Origin: Micrasema longulum
Lineage: Eukaryota; Arthropoda; Insecta; Trichoptera; Brachycentridae
Length of the DNA: 64,000 nucleotides
Reading direction: 5' to 3'
NCBI GenBank assembly: GCA_022494885.1
Contig: JAGVSM010001220.1
Location: 124,001 to 188,000, forward strand
The notes beneath the pieces were generated by a model, which saw only the letters and a program-made list of their open reading frames with translations, did not search any database and had not been told where the DNA came from. The position numbers and the translations under genes are program-made. Below, piece after piece: positions 13,035-24,624 of this stretch (positions are counted from its first letter, which is position 1; each line of letters begins with the position of its first letter).

Positions 13035-13100
13035 TACCAATGCCGCTGCATTCATGCTGATGACGGTGGTACAATGGTGATGATGGTGTAATGGGAATGA
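13035..13100 (+). repeat. possible SINE family A tail
   Basis: An ATGATGGTG-type simple tail after a GCTGCATTC.TGCTGATG stretch; diverged. Confidence 0.25.
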
Positions 13101-15359
13101 TTTAAATATTTAAAATAACTAACCTTTTTTTTAATGTTAATTTAAAATCATAAAAATTAGATAAACATTGTAATGTTTATTAAAACTATTTCCTTCGTCT
13201 CTGTTATAATATCATTTTAGATGGTATCCTTATAGAGTGTAAATCCAATATAAGCCTACAAAGATTTGGATCAACTCAGATAAACGTTGTTACTTCGGGT
13301 ACGCAAATATAATTTATATTTAATTTATAACTATTTATATTTGACTATATTCAACGATATTCCCTCTCATTATTATTTGTAGCTCCAATTATTTACGGTT
13401 AGTGTGATAATTAAGTACAGTAGAAGAGAATTATTGTACTATTATAATTTAATTGCTTTTTCCCTGAATGAACTAAATATATAAAAACCTTAAATTATTC
13501 ACAAAAACAACATAAAATAAATTATGTTGGAGGCTGTGTTGAATTATTTTCGCAAGGTTTTACGGGAAAATTCATTGTCTGTATTGGATGCTGAATTAAC
13601 AGTATAATTTTCGACTTGCAAATGTTTTACAAAATCTCAAAACAAATTTGTGGGCGAATAGGGGAGCTTCGAATCCTTAATTTATTCTGAGGTAGACCGC
13701 GTTTGGTTCTATCAGCTACGAGCTACTCCAATTACTGTATATTTTCCTTGTTTTCGGACCTAGGAGAACTCACATTTTTTATTCTCCTGACTTTTATGGT
13801 ATAAAATAGGCTCTTAATAAATTTGAATTAAAGGGTATTGTAATGAACTGGTACAAGAAACAACATAAATAAATTTTACACAGTGTGCAAAGTAACCGCT
13901 TAAACCCGACAATGACATTTAAAAAGCTATGTTATTGCCTGTACTTTCATATTCCCTACTTTTAAATGTTATCTACCATTTTTATAAATTGTGACAATAA
14001 ATTAACACATTTTTTGTTATTTTTTATACCTTTCTTGAATGTACAAATAAGAAAATTCTACTCATATTTTTAACAAAGAATCTCTAGCAAAATTAATTGA
14101 TTTTTTCAATGGCGAATAATGAAATAGACACATTACTAGCGCAATTTTTTTGGTTATATGTTCGCTTGAGTTTGCCTTCTGTATCTTCATTCATTCTGTC
14201 ACGGACTTTCATTGTGATTAGATGTGATGCAACGCATAAATAAAGCCGTGTAAAAATGCTTTACTTGTAGTTACGGCAACTGTGAAAAACAAATCAGATA
14301 TATTGTTTCGGTAAATACAATCCAATTTATGGAATAGGTAGATAAATAATTGATATATTATCTATATGTAATTAGTTCAAAAGCACTTATAAAAAAATTG
14401 ACAACTGCCTGCTAGTGTCGAATCTATGGTAACGAGTTACACAGAAATATATATGAACTAAGAAAATATGTACACCTTTTTTTATTTTTGAATAATTGCA
14501 CGTGATTGCTGTCTTTTTTTCAAATTGCTGAGGGCAACGTAATATATGCTATATTTTACTATAATTTATGGGATATTTTCTTTATTAACTGCACCTGTTT
14601 TTTTATCTTGTATTTAAACTAATTTTGAAAAATTTAAAATCTATTAATAGTCACCTAAAATATTTTAAAAATCTAATAATAGTCACATACAAGTGAATAA
14701 ATTATATTTTTCAATTTACTTTCAATATTCGAAAGTCGCTTAGCTTTTCGATTTAAAAGCCGGTCTTAAGAAATATAAAATTTTCTAATACGTTGTGTAG
14801 AGCATATTTGTAGGAGTTTAAGATATCCCGAGAAATATTTCGGGATTTTCCGATTTTCCCAGAAGACGTTTGCAATATTGTCAGTATTATCGTGACTGAC
14901 TCGCTATTTCCATAAAGCGTATCCAGAATCCAATCATTCCAGTCTATTTTTTTATTTATTTAACTTTTTGTATGCAATGTTAATTGTATATTGGCGAGCT
15001 TATTACAAGATTGTAAATTCTTCCAACCAACCAATAAAATAAAAGATTTTTTATAAAATTCAAGTTGCAAAACATGTTAAATAAAAAATAATAATGAAAA
15101 CGCTAAAGATATAGCTTATTAACAGTTGGAGGAAATCATTAAGACGATTACTTGAATCCAATGAAATTAAGACGAGGACTGTTTTATGAAATATTATGAA
15201 TAGAGTGTATTTCAAAGCGTGACAGGAGAATCAATTAATTTTATTAGAGCATTTGGATGCCATGTATAAGATCATTGAACATCAAATAATTCATTTAAAA
15301 TGTACAATCTTCACGGCAATAATATATTTCCGTACTGTCTCGTAAAATATCAAAATACA

Positions 15360-15425
15360 TTGCTATTGCTGTACCGATGCTGTCTCCTATGCATCATTAT
15401 GTGCAGATAGAGGAATAGTATTATT
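15360..15425 (+). repeat. possible SINE family A tail, diverged
   Basis: CTCCTATGCATCATTATGTG and CAGATAGAGG align with the conserved CCTATGCACCAT..GGTGC block of family A. Confidence 0.3.
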
Positions 15426-15539
15426 GATAAGTCTATAACATGCGAGTATAAATGTTCAAAAAAATAATGTTGTAATAAAAAAAAAATTAAAACTTTTAAT
15501 AAACTGTGAGAAGTTTTTTGTTTGGAATCATTGTACCTT

Positions 15540-15850
15540 TACTGTGCCTCTAGATATTGCTTCGGCATTTCCCAGCAGGCCGCGAAATTTTGGACAATTT
15601 TTTTAAACTTATTTGAGCCGCTGCCCTGTCGTGTCGATAATTTTAAAATTTCCTCATGTCCTAGTAATTCATCAAGCTTCTAACAGATGTCTCCGGGTGT
15701 ACGAAATCGCTTGGAATCTTTGCCCTCGACCGTAGGCGGCTACAAAGGCTCGCGTTTTTACGCGCTATTTTTGTGTAGCCGGCCCTCCAAGCACGGGAAC
15801 GGAGAGCGCGTTAACACGCTTATGACACTGACCCGTTAAATAGTGTTTTT
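15540..15850 (-). other. unrecognised G+C-richer, coding-like segment
   Basis: The minus strand reads KRFRTPGDIC, a stop, then KLDELLGHEEILKLSTRQGS and FKKIVQNFAACWEMPKQYL (about 15545-15715). To the right are CpG-rich phrases (GCTCGCGTTTTTACGCGC). No family is recognised. It could be an exon remnant or transposon debris. Confidence 0.3.
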
Positions 15851-15957
15851 AAATTTGTTTATTTAATACACACAGTATACAATTTTATTATAGCACAATT
15901 ATGTTTTTGGATGTCCCGAATTCTGCTGTTAAAAAAATTCTGTGTTAAGTCAAGATT

Positions 15958-16046
15958 AATTGTTAGTATGCAGTTTTTAGTTTTCTTTTTGTTGTGAATA
16001 TTCCCAGGAAGGTTTTGTAAACGAAATAAAAATATATATTATAATT
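15958..16046 (+). repeat. left member of an 88-bp direct repeat pair
   Basis: TTGTTGTGAATATTCCCAGG then AAGG.TTTGTAAACG and AATAAAAATATAT recur at 16484-16573, on the far side of family E copy 1. Confidence 0.75.
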
Positions 16047-16475
16047 GAACGTAGCTATGTAGAATGTAGCCAGTCCACAATTTTGAAAAAATTAGATATT
16101 GGTGTTATCGGGTGCTGTAAGGTGCTGTAAGGTCAATTCTATGTTTTGCTCAAAACAGCCAGATCGCTTTTGTACAAAAAACTTTAATCATCACCTTCTA
16201 AATATGGTTTTGATCACGAAAAAAGGATTTTTCAATTTGCAGAAAACATCCACAGCACTTGAAAAATCTTACGGTAGTTTAAAACTCATTAAAACCGGCC
16301 AAATATATCACTAGATTCTTGTTTGTAATAAATAAAAAATCTCATGTTTTCATTGTTTATCATTTGTCAAAGTCAAAAACACTCCAACTGCTGTGTAGAT
16401 TTTATTCTTCACTCTTTTTACAAAGGTGCTATTATCTCAGTTTCACTTTTCTATGTCTAGGTGCTCTCTGCATAA
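16040..16475 (+). repeat. repeat family E, copy 1
   Basis: AGCCAGTCCACAATTTTGAA, TTCAATTTGCAGAAAACA.CC, ACAGCACTTGAAAAATCTTA and ATCTCAGTTTCACTTTTCTA are shared in order with 40358-40765. Confidence 0.75.
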
Positions 16476-16483
16476 CTAAGTTT

Positions 16484-16573
16484 AATTATTAGTATGCATT
16501 TATTATCTTCTTTTTTGTTGTGAATATTCCCAGGAAGGCTTTGTAAACGCAATAAAAATATATGGCATAATTA
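16484..16573 (+). repeat. right member of an 88-bp direct repeat pair
   Basis: About 85-90% identical to 15958-16046. The pair brackets family E like long terminal or duplicated flanks. Confidence 0.75.
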
Positions 16574-17169
16574 TAGGAGCCATACCGCTAGTTCAAAGCA
16601 ACAGTGAGATATCTCTGAAGAACAAATTCTGAGATAATCGGACTTTGAGATGTGCAAAGGGTCTGAATGCATAAAATTATTTAAATTAAATTAAGAGTTC
16701 TATATTTTCATTTAGATTAACTATCTATTCTTGGTATTTTAATATTTGAAAATATTCGATTATTTTATTATTGGAAAATATTCGATTATTTAATTTATTA
16801 ACATATCTGCGCGTGTATCTCAAAATCGGAAATTTCGAGTTTATCTCACTCTTGCTTCGGGCTAGCGATACATTTTCAACAAAAAGTTTGCTCGCGTAAT
16901 GGGGCGAACAAGAAAGGAAAACATACATTCTTAGTACGAGTATATCTACGTAACATAATGAATGTATTTTTAGTTTCCGTAAGACTGCCTATACTCATAG
17001 TAGCCATGTCAGGGATACAAGACAAGAACGCTGCGCTGATAGATTTATCACCCTATTTATATTATAATACGAGTAATAAATTTTCTTTTTTATAAAGATG
17101 GAATTTCAGGCGAAAATACTTGTTCCGTCAGTTTTATACTTTTCAATAATTTTATTATAAATGTTTGTG

Positions 17170-17215
17170 ATGAATACTGTTCTGTATGTGAATTAGAACC
17201 AGAATTTGGTGATCA
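17170..17215 (+). repeat. SINE family A, 5' fragment
   Basis: TACTGTTCTGTATGTGAATT and AGAACCAGAAT match the 5' end of family A, then similarity stops. Confidence 0.4.
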
Positions 17216-17254
17216 TAATAAAAAGCCCACAGAGCACTAATTGCAGTTCTTGTG

Positions 17255-17900
17255 TATGGAAATGTTAATGAAATATGAAGTTTTTTAATTTTTTTAGACA
17301 TCAAAGTGAAAAGAGTCTAAAAAGTTGCATTTTGGATCACGTTGAACGTAAAAATTATTTAAAAAAATATTCCACACTACTTTTGGCCTTCAACCTAGGT
17401 TTGAAGTTTATCACTGTCTAAACATTTTGTTAATTTTATCCATATTGATAAAATTAATATTTTTTGTTAGTAAAGATACAACTTAATCACATTACGAATT
17501 TAAACACGTTTTAAAACTACTGAAATGCAAAAAATTTACACTCCGCGGAACTGATTCCGTTGAGCGCCTGACTAATATTGACGAAAACAATAGGTCATTA
17601 AAACAATGCCACCTACTCATTTATTATAAAACAAAGCGCAACTCACGCCCTAAGATACTTATTTAATAAGGTTTAATGCACATACAAAATTTAATTGGAC
17701 TGATTTTCTTACTTAAATACGAAATGATAGCCGAATAAGCGCAAAAAATTACTTTTTTGAAAACTCAAAGCTCCGGTTGAGGGCCAAAAGTAGTATCGAA
17801 TATGTTTTTTGATATTTTTTGCATTCCGAGTAATCTAAAAGGCAACTTTTTAGACCCCTTTTATTTCGAAATTCGGAAAAACAAATTATTGGCCCAACCT
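17255..17900 (-). mobile_element. MITE family M, copy 1
   Basis: About 0.6 kb, the reverse complement of 50858-51464 along its full length (for example ACTCCGCGGAACTGATTCCG and GAGGGCCAAAAGTAGTATCG). Both ends carry long imperfect inverted repeats (GGGTCTAAAA.GTTGC and CTTTTGGCC). No ORF. Confidence 0.8.
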
Positions 17901-17999
17901 AATGTACATAAAATACAAACAAATATTAATATGTTATGTGTAAAAAGGTTGGAAAACGTTTTTAAAAAAGGCATGACATTATTGACATTGATTATTATC

Positions 18000-18170
18000 T
18001 GCCCCTGGCTGCCTTTTGTTGTTAATTTTAATTGTAATATTCGCCATTCTGTCTGTGTTTAAACATTCATTCTTTCTTCTGTTGGATTTTGTGAAATCAA
18101 AAAGCTGAGACCTTTTTAACCAGTGAGTGATGATTCATCTGATCGAATTATCAACTAATTTTGTTATTTG
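18000..18170 (+). repeat. repeat family F, 3' part
   Basis: GCCATTCTGTCTGTGTTTAA and AAAAAGCTGAGACCTTTTTA match the right half of the 22085 copy. Confidence 0.55.
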
Positions 18171-18189
18171 AATCGAAATTCACTTCGTA

Positions 18190-18370
18190 ACACTTAACTG
18201 TTACACAATTTTTATTATTCTACAAAAACACTACTTTCGTTTCGTTAGAGCGCTCCTCCCATCGACGGGTGATATAAACGTTTTATATCACCCGTCGATA
18301 GGAGGAGTGCTCTTTCAAAACTGTAATAATATTCTTGTAAAATAATAAAAATGATAAAACACTTATAACA
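18190..18370. repeat. foldback MITE
   Basis: A near-perfect hairpin (arms about 18248-18279 and 18281-18313: CTCCCATCGACGGGTGATAT against its inverse), with weaker pairing for about 50 bp beyond (TTATTATTCTACAAAAACAC against the inverse of GTAAAATAATAAAAATG). Confidence 0.75.
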
Positions 18371-18407
18371 AATTTTTATTTTTAAAATAATAATGAATTA
18401 TCAACTA

Positions 18408-19345
18408 CTAGGCAACGCTTGAAAATGTTTTTTTTTCTTGGACTAATTTATTTAATCTTCTTCGTATACTCTTGACCGCAGCCATGGTCACGTTGGCAGA
18501 ATAAATCTCCTGAAGAGAGATGCCAGTTGCTTCTGTCACCAATTCCGTCCATCTTGTAGGACTTCTTCCTCGAGATTGCGTTCCCTCCACTCTTCCTTTC
18601 AGCACTATTTTTCCCATGTTGTTTTTTTGCCTCATAACATGGCCGGAGAACCTGAAAACATGAATTCGCACAGTGTAAGAAAGACGCTGTTCAATACCGA
18701 AACACCATATTTAACCCGCGGCTTCGTTCGCATGATATTAGGGAGAAATACTTAAGTAATTAATTAGTTTTGTCGTTTATCAATGAAAATTTTCCTGTGG
18801 GAATAAAAAAAAATCGAGTTGGAAAGTAGCTTGTTTCGATTGCTGGTCCTACAACTATCGCTATGAATAAAAAATCACGATCCGTTAGTCTATGGCAACG
18901 TAGCATCATTATTTTATTCACAAATCCAAAATCCTACTACAAAGCCAAAACGAAAAGTAAACCAAACTAGCCATAGATAAAACGCCAACTATAGAAATTT
19001 AAAGGATTAATTTCAAATTGATTGTATTTGACATCCCATCTTACCGCCTACTTATTTTCAAATAATGTTGCTCATTGTTGATATATTAATTATTTTTTTT
19101 AAATTGTAATGAAAAATCAGATTCCTTTTTCCCGCCGTTCTAACGTGAAGGGAACACAAACAAACAAACACACATTTGCAGTAGTATGGATGGATGGATT
19201 TAGTCCCATGGGCTGTCCATGGTATCCGCAACCTACGCCATCACCGCATTTCAAACGGATCTGAGTTTTTTTTTCTTTTTCTTTCAAGGTCCATGTTTCT
19301 GCGGTGTACAAGAATAAAGGGAAAATAAGGATTTTTACCATTTTA
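18408..19345 (-). pseudogene. RTE-like LINE C-terminal region, split by an insertion
   Basis: The minus strand reads LFLYTAETWTLKEKEKK and then WTAR-region remnants (19117-19345). After about 450 bp it reads FRFSGHVMRQ, GRVEGTQSRGRSPTRWTELV and SIRRRLNKLV (18408-18671). In RTE-type ORF2 proteins the Y..E.WT motif lies only about 30-50 residues before the GHVMR and GRP.TRW motifs, in this order. So the intervening 18672-19116 looks like an insertion; it carries CCCGCGGCTTCGTTCGCATG (18715-18734), a common SINE/TE phrase. Frames are broken. Confidence 0.65.
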
Positions 19346-19650
19346 ATTTTTGTAGACTTTGTGAAACTTCATTGTTACCAAACTTTTTCTTTAAATTTCT
19401 TCACAGCACAGCGAGCCATAACATTTCTTTTTTCGATTTCAACGTCACACCCTCTGTTTAATAGCATCGAACCCAGATTATTATATCCATAAACAACCTC
19501 GCAATTTTCTATTAAAGGCATTTCCGGTTTTTTCTCATTTATCCATTAATTCAATGAACGTGGGGAAAATAGTAAATATAACGAAGTGTGTGAATGCCTG
19601 GCCTTCCATATTTCCTACTCAGAAGTGTTCTCCATCTTTGTTGTTTTTCT

Positions 19651-19782
19651 ATGGGCCATACTTATAAACTTGGTACAAAGTTACGCCTAGGCATACTGGT
19701 AAAATAAAGATGTCAATACCATCCTTATTCTACCACGATGCTTGACCATAAATTTGTATCAGGTTTATAAGTATGACCGTAT
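19651..19782. mobile_element. palindromic MITE (132 bp)
   Basis: Arms 19651-19705 and 19725-19782 pair along their length (GGCCATACTTATAAACTTGG against the inverse of AGGTTTATAAGTATGACC). The ends look like TAT-flanked TIRs. Confidence 0.75.
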
Positions 19783-20239
19783 ATGTTAATCTTGATAATT
19801 TCCAAGGGGATAAAATCCAGTATTTTTCTAAAAACACGTGGAAAAACTCAAAATATTGTCATTCAATTACAGCAAAGAGTTTTATTACGTCAGCTTAGTA
19901 TCACGTAATGGTTCACAGGGCACTTTATTACTGTAATCATTGTTGATTAGAATAGATATAATGAACCAATGTGATATGTTTTATTATTTTCATCTTATTT
20001 GTGTCTAAGCATCGGCCACCGAATGCAAATTTTAAAATTAATATTTCAAGTATCCTAGTATCGGCATGCACTTTGTGAGTACTGGGTAGAATATATACTC
20101 GGAGAGGAGCCAGTAATATATTCATGTATTCAGTTTTCCAGAACCGCATTGCAACATTTAGAGCAGTTACGTCCAACGAATATATCGAAGCGCGAAATTT
20201 CGCACAAATCTGCTGATTATAGGCCATCGCTTTATATTA

Positions 20240-20400
20240 TGTAAGTTGTTTAGTGTATCATCATCATCATTCCATGTGGCGTCCACAAAAGCCTCCAGGC
20301 ATGTTCTCGTGCATCCTCTCAATTTAGGTTTGTGGCCCGTCGTTCTGACATGAACTTTCAACGAACAGTCAGTAGCGGCCGTCCAGTGCCCGAAAACCTA
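20240..20400 (-). repeat. LINE-like 3' end with (GAT)n tail
   Basis: On the minus strand, sequence resembling the last residues of an RTE-like ORF2 (a C/W-R/L-E/R-AFVDATW pattern) runs into GGAATGATGATGATGAT. Compare the clearer tail at 60507. The GAT tail is the same as on SINE family A. Confidence 0.45.
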
Positions 20401-20535
20401 ATGGCTAGTAAAGTAGGCAAGCACGATTAAGGTTTTCAGGATTCATTTGCAGTAAACAACTCAGCCAACCGTATATCCTCTGCTTGATGACAGTGAATCG
20501 GGGAATCCTAAAAACCCCACGCATACGAAACAAAA

Positions 20536-20592
20536 CTTTGTTACAGCATTGTTCAATTTTACAAATAGTTACAGCATTGTTCACTTTTTTTA
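20536..20592 (+). repeat. short direct duplication
   Basis: GTTACAGCATTGTTCA occurs twice, 31 bp apart. Confidence 0.8.
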
Positions 20593-20844
20593 AAATTTAC
20601 TTAATCTTAAAATAGTACAACCATAATAATATATATAAATGTCATAATATTAACTTATATCTGATTAACATTAAAATATATACTAATTATTAACATTTCT
20701 AAACAATATATGTACACTTAAAAAAAAGAACTTCTTTAAATCCAACTCGAATACAATGACTTTTCAACAGCTACCTTATCTGCTACACACATGTTTTGTG
20801 AACTGTCGTTTAAAAACGGAATCTTTACACTAAACTGATTGTAA

Positions 20845-20998
20845 AAATTACCATAAGAATATAACTTAGGTAGTTTTCACAAAATGGTGTACAAGCTTTA
20901 TAATAAAAAGGTGTTAATAATAAAAAATAATAAAAATATATTTTCGTTTTGCACACCATTTTGTGAAAAGTAACTAAATTATATTAAAACGGTACCTA
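20845..20998. repeat. foldback element
   Basis: TTTTCACAAAATGGTGTACA (20874-20893) pairs with GCACACCATTTTGTGAAAAG (20951-20970); imperfect pairing extends about 25 bp outward on each side. Confidence 0.7.
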
Positions 20999-21100
20999 CT
21001 TGTTCCAATCTATATGGTGTAAATTTCCGAACACCAAGTTTTTTTTTTATTTTCATTAAAAATAAACGTAAAAATAGCATTTAAAAAAAAAATTTTTTTA

Positions 21101-21131
21101 CTTAAATCATTTTATCTTAAAATGATTTAAG
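21101..21131. repeat. perfect small palindrome
   Basis: CTTAAATCATTTTA, a TCT spacer, then its exact inverse. Confidence 0.85.
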
Positions 21132-21659
21132 ATAAAGTCTCAAAGTCATTATCTTTTTTCAATAAAATGAGTCGAATCAAGCCCATCATTCATCGCTTTT
21201 GCAGTTTAAAAGCCGATTCAACTAAACCAAATGCATTTTAGCGATACACAAACACCAGATGCAGTGCTAAGTTAAACTTTATAAACTTTCTAATTGAATG
21301 GTCAATGGCACTGAGATTTCTAAAACTGCATTGCTTTTGAGACATCAAATTGGTTTTCCCGGGTCATTTATAAAGATGTAGTTTTCGTTTTTATATAACA
21401 ACCTCATTTATAAAATATCTATGTTGTGTCGTAACAAAAGCTTGCAATGGTTTCCTATATAAATGAACATTTATTGGAATTGTTTTTGGTTTATGATAAC
21501 ATATCATATCTTGATTTTATAATTGCTATTCTTAAGAATTAATTGACCAGCATCGTGAAAGTCTAAATATACATAATTAATTTTTATAAAGATCATGAAG
21601 CCAAAGGTTACTTTGGTCAGCAGTTGAAGCTGACACGTTGAAGTAGTAATTTGGAAATA

Positions 21660-21960
21660 GGAAATTTATTTATTTATTTTACACTTTATATATTTTACAT
21701 CTACAATAAATACACATATAAGGGCGGGCGTGCTTTGAGACAATTTCTTCCTGTCTACCCAAACCGTTAAATTTGAGAAAATTACAAGGACATGGACATA
21801 TTCTAAGGAACCATACTTTATTGTTTAATGTTATACAAAATTAACTAAAAATATATTTTTTTTACACTATACTATGAAGAGAAAAGAGGAGATGGGAAGG
21901 AAAGAAGGAGAAAGGAACAACTCATTTTTTTTTTTTTATAAGTACGAGTAATTAGATGCT
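21660..21960 (-). repeat. possible LINE 3' UTR
   Basis: On the minus strand a low-complexity leader and a GGTAGACAGGAAGAAAT-like stretch end in AAATAAATAAATAAATT, which resembles a retroposed 3' end. No coding sequence is attached. Confidence 0.3.
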
Positions 21961-22084
21961 ATTGAATTATAAATAACTTTTAAAAAAACAGTAACCGTGT
22001 TCGTAACACTTTGTTCTGGCCATCAGTTTCTTGCTTACGTAATCAGATTTGATTCCAATTTTATTAAAATATTATAACAGAGAT

Positions 22085-22330
22085 AGAGAACATTACAGAG
22101 AAGGAAACATAGAAGTCTAGGCATCTAGATGGCTTTTGACTTGCCGTTGGATGGTTTAAGTGGCCACTTGGTACACTGTGTAACATTTAACATTCTGCCT
22201 ATATTTAAACATTTATGTTCTTTCAATTCTTCCATCTGTTGTTGTTTGTGAAGTTAAAGAGCTAAAACCTAAATTGATGTGGGTGAAATTCATATGATTT
22301 AATTATTTTACCCACATACAGGCAACGCCT
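22085..22330 (+). repeat. repeat family F, copy
   Basis: GAGAAGGAAACATAGAAGTC, GGTTTAAGTGGCCACTTGGT, AACATTCTGCCTATATTTAA and TTCCATCTGTTG.TTGT align with 9325. Confidence 0.7.
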
Positions 22331-22334
22331 AAAA

Positions 22335-24295
22335 TATTTTTTAATTTTTATACTTCTTGGGAAAAAAAACAAATTTTTTCGATAATATTTCGAAATATTG
22401 TTTAATAAACTTGAAAGTAAAAACTGAATTACTTTTTGAATAAATACAGCTTCTTAAAATAAGTGCGTATCGCTGTATTTATTTTAATTTCTCTAATTTC
22501 TATTTTTTTTAACAACAAAACATATATATCAAAAACTGAATTAGAAGCGTCATTTACCAATAGTTTACTGTATTTGCTAAATGTAATGACATTATCAAAA
22601 CTTATGTGTATAAAACTTGAATGTAAAAACATTATCAATGCAATATAACTGACAATTTGCCAATTATCACACATCTACCCCTTAATTAACAGATAAAAAA
22701 TATTTAATAACTCTTTTTTAAAAAAATGATTTGTTAAAAATCTCTTCATAATCTAATATCACAATAAAATTGGACTTCGACAATGGAAAATAATAACGCA
22801 AATAGCTCATGATTAGCATTTATTGTTACATTATCTGCATATATTAGTGATTCATCTTCTTATAGTCATCTTAGAGTATTTTATGTTTCTTATGTTTTTC
22901 TTATGTTTCTTATGCTATTTGAGAAAAAGTCCTTACTGCTGATAATGGCAGATCCTGCATACGTCATGAAATGTTTACTCCCAACATATATGCAAAGCAT
23001 CCAGTCTAATCCACACACTTATTGTTATTTGACCATACCATGAACCTGGATATACTTATGTTTTGTTATTTTTGCCTTCACATGAAACAATATTCCCCTT
23101 GCCTTTAAAGTTATAAAATCATTAATCATATGATGCTTAATATGTTGAATGACTTTTCTAGTAAAAATAGATTACAAAAATCATAGCTCCAATTAAATCT
23201 ATAGAACTGCTCATAAATCCTTAGAAAACGAATAAAGAACGTACTTATACGAGTTTTCGTATGTTTGTTTTAGCAAATGATTTATTATTAATGAATGGAG
23301 ATTTTTAGTTTTCACAAACCCTTACATGTTTCGTTAAATATTAAAGAAACTCCTTATGTGGTGAAGTTGATTTCATTTTCAATACCCTCAACGCTTTTAC
23401 CCCTGCCCGCAACTCCCCTTAACTTTGTAAGAGTCGTATTTCTTATAAATATTTTATTGCTATAAGGTACTGTTTCATAGAATAATATACCTGTCAAATA
23501 AGTTTCAGAAAAGATAATTCTTCCAAATATTTTTTGTTGTTTATTTGTATAACTAACATTAAAAAAAATATTTAAAAAAGTCGGTTTCTTAATTATTTAT
23601 CTTCTTCATTGCTTTCACTAGTACGGATAGTAAGTACCATATGGGAAATGATATTTAAAATATCTTAAGAACTGATACAAATTTGCCTCTCAGATGTGTA
23701 AATGATTTTATTGATTTATTTTGTACAAAGAATGAGTACTTTGGTGGACTTATTGCTAAAAGCAATATCTTCTAGCCAACCAAAAAATAAATTGGTCAAA
23801 AAGAGGAGATTAGTAAAATTTTGTTCTAAAAAAAACATCAATATATATTAAAAGATAGATACATACACAAAATATAAAAAATGAATCAGTTAAAAATAAC
23901 AGCAGTTTTTTATATGGGATATAAGGCTTGCACATATGAACTTTAATAAAATAAAAAAAGTGCATTATGTCACACATGTTAAATGATGAGAAATGTGGGA
24001 TCAGATAATGTGTTTGGAAGGAGAGAGAAAGATATTATCTAATTAAAAATTCAGTATAAGTCATATTTTGTACATTTTTTCCATTAATTACATTAAATTG
24101 CGATAAGTTATGCGTATTCAATTCATCGATAAGTTGATACTGAAAGATTGTCCGTTAAAAGCCACTTAATACCGCTCAAGTTGAAATCGCCTAATCTCAA
24201 ATATTTATCAAGCGGGTTATGGGAAATTGTCGTACTTAGCCTAGAGAAAAAATAGTTAATTGGTCAGAGAAGAAATTACCTGATTTTTGTTTACA
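22335..24295. other. no gene seen
   Basis: AT-rich. It includes a tandem TTTCTTATG-type simple repeat at 22880-22915. Confidence 0.5.
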
Positions 24296-24299
24296 CATA

Positions 24300-24620
24300 G
24301 AGAACACATAAATGTAGTTTGATACTCGTACGGGTACCTGCGAGATTAAGAAATAACCATAGATCCTCAGCCCTGGAGTCGAATGTTGGCTGGACATTCT
24401 GGAAAATGACTGATATTTCTTTACGTATCGCTAGGAGAACACCTCCGCATCGCGACTGTCTCATTGTCATGTAATCCCGATTGCGATGCTAAATCATATA
24501 GCTGCTGTCAAATAGTTCACTATCGGCAATGTTGTCATTTATCCACGTTTCGGTTAGAGCTAAAATATCATACAAAGATATACTTAAATTAAGTTAAAAT
24601 GCCGTAGTCGTAGAGCGTAA
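24300..24620 (-). pseudogene. LINE endonuclease (APE-type) fragment
   Basis: The minus strand reads YDILALTETWINDNIADSEL, then FDSSYM, RNRDYMT and SRCGGVLLAIRKEIS. LTETW carries the catalytic Glu and the G-G-V-L strand follows, as in Jockey/CR1-type endonucleases. One in-frame stop interrupts it, and the rest of the ORF is absent nearby. Confidence 0.75.
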
Positions 24621-24624
24621 CCTC

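Larger units (their letters stand above)
12080..15535. other. no gene seen
   Basis: Long AT-rich stretch with weak SINE tail traces at 13.04 and 15.38 kb and a lone TATTGGCGAGCT at 14990 related to the 28.6-kb element. Confidence 0.5.
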
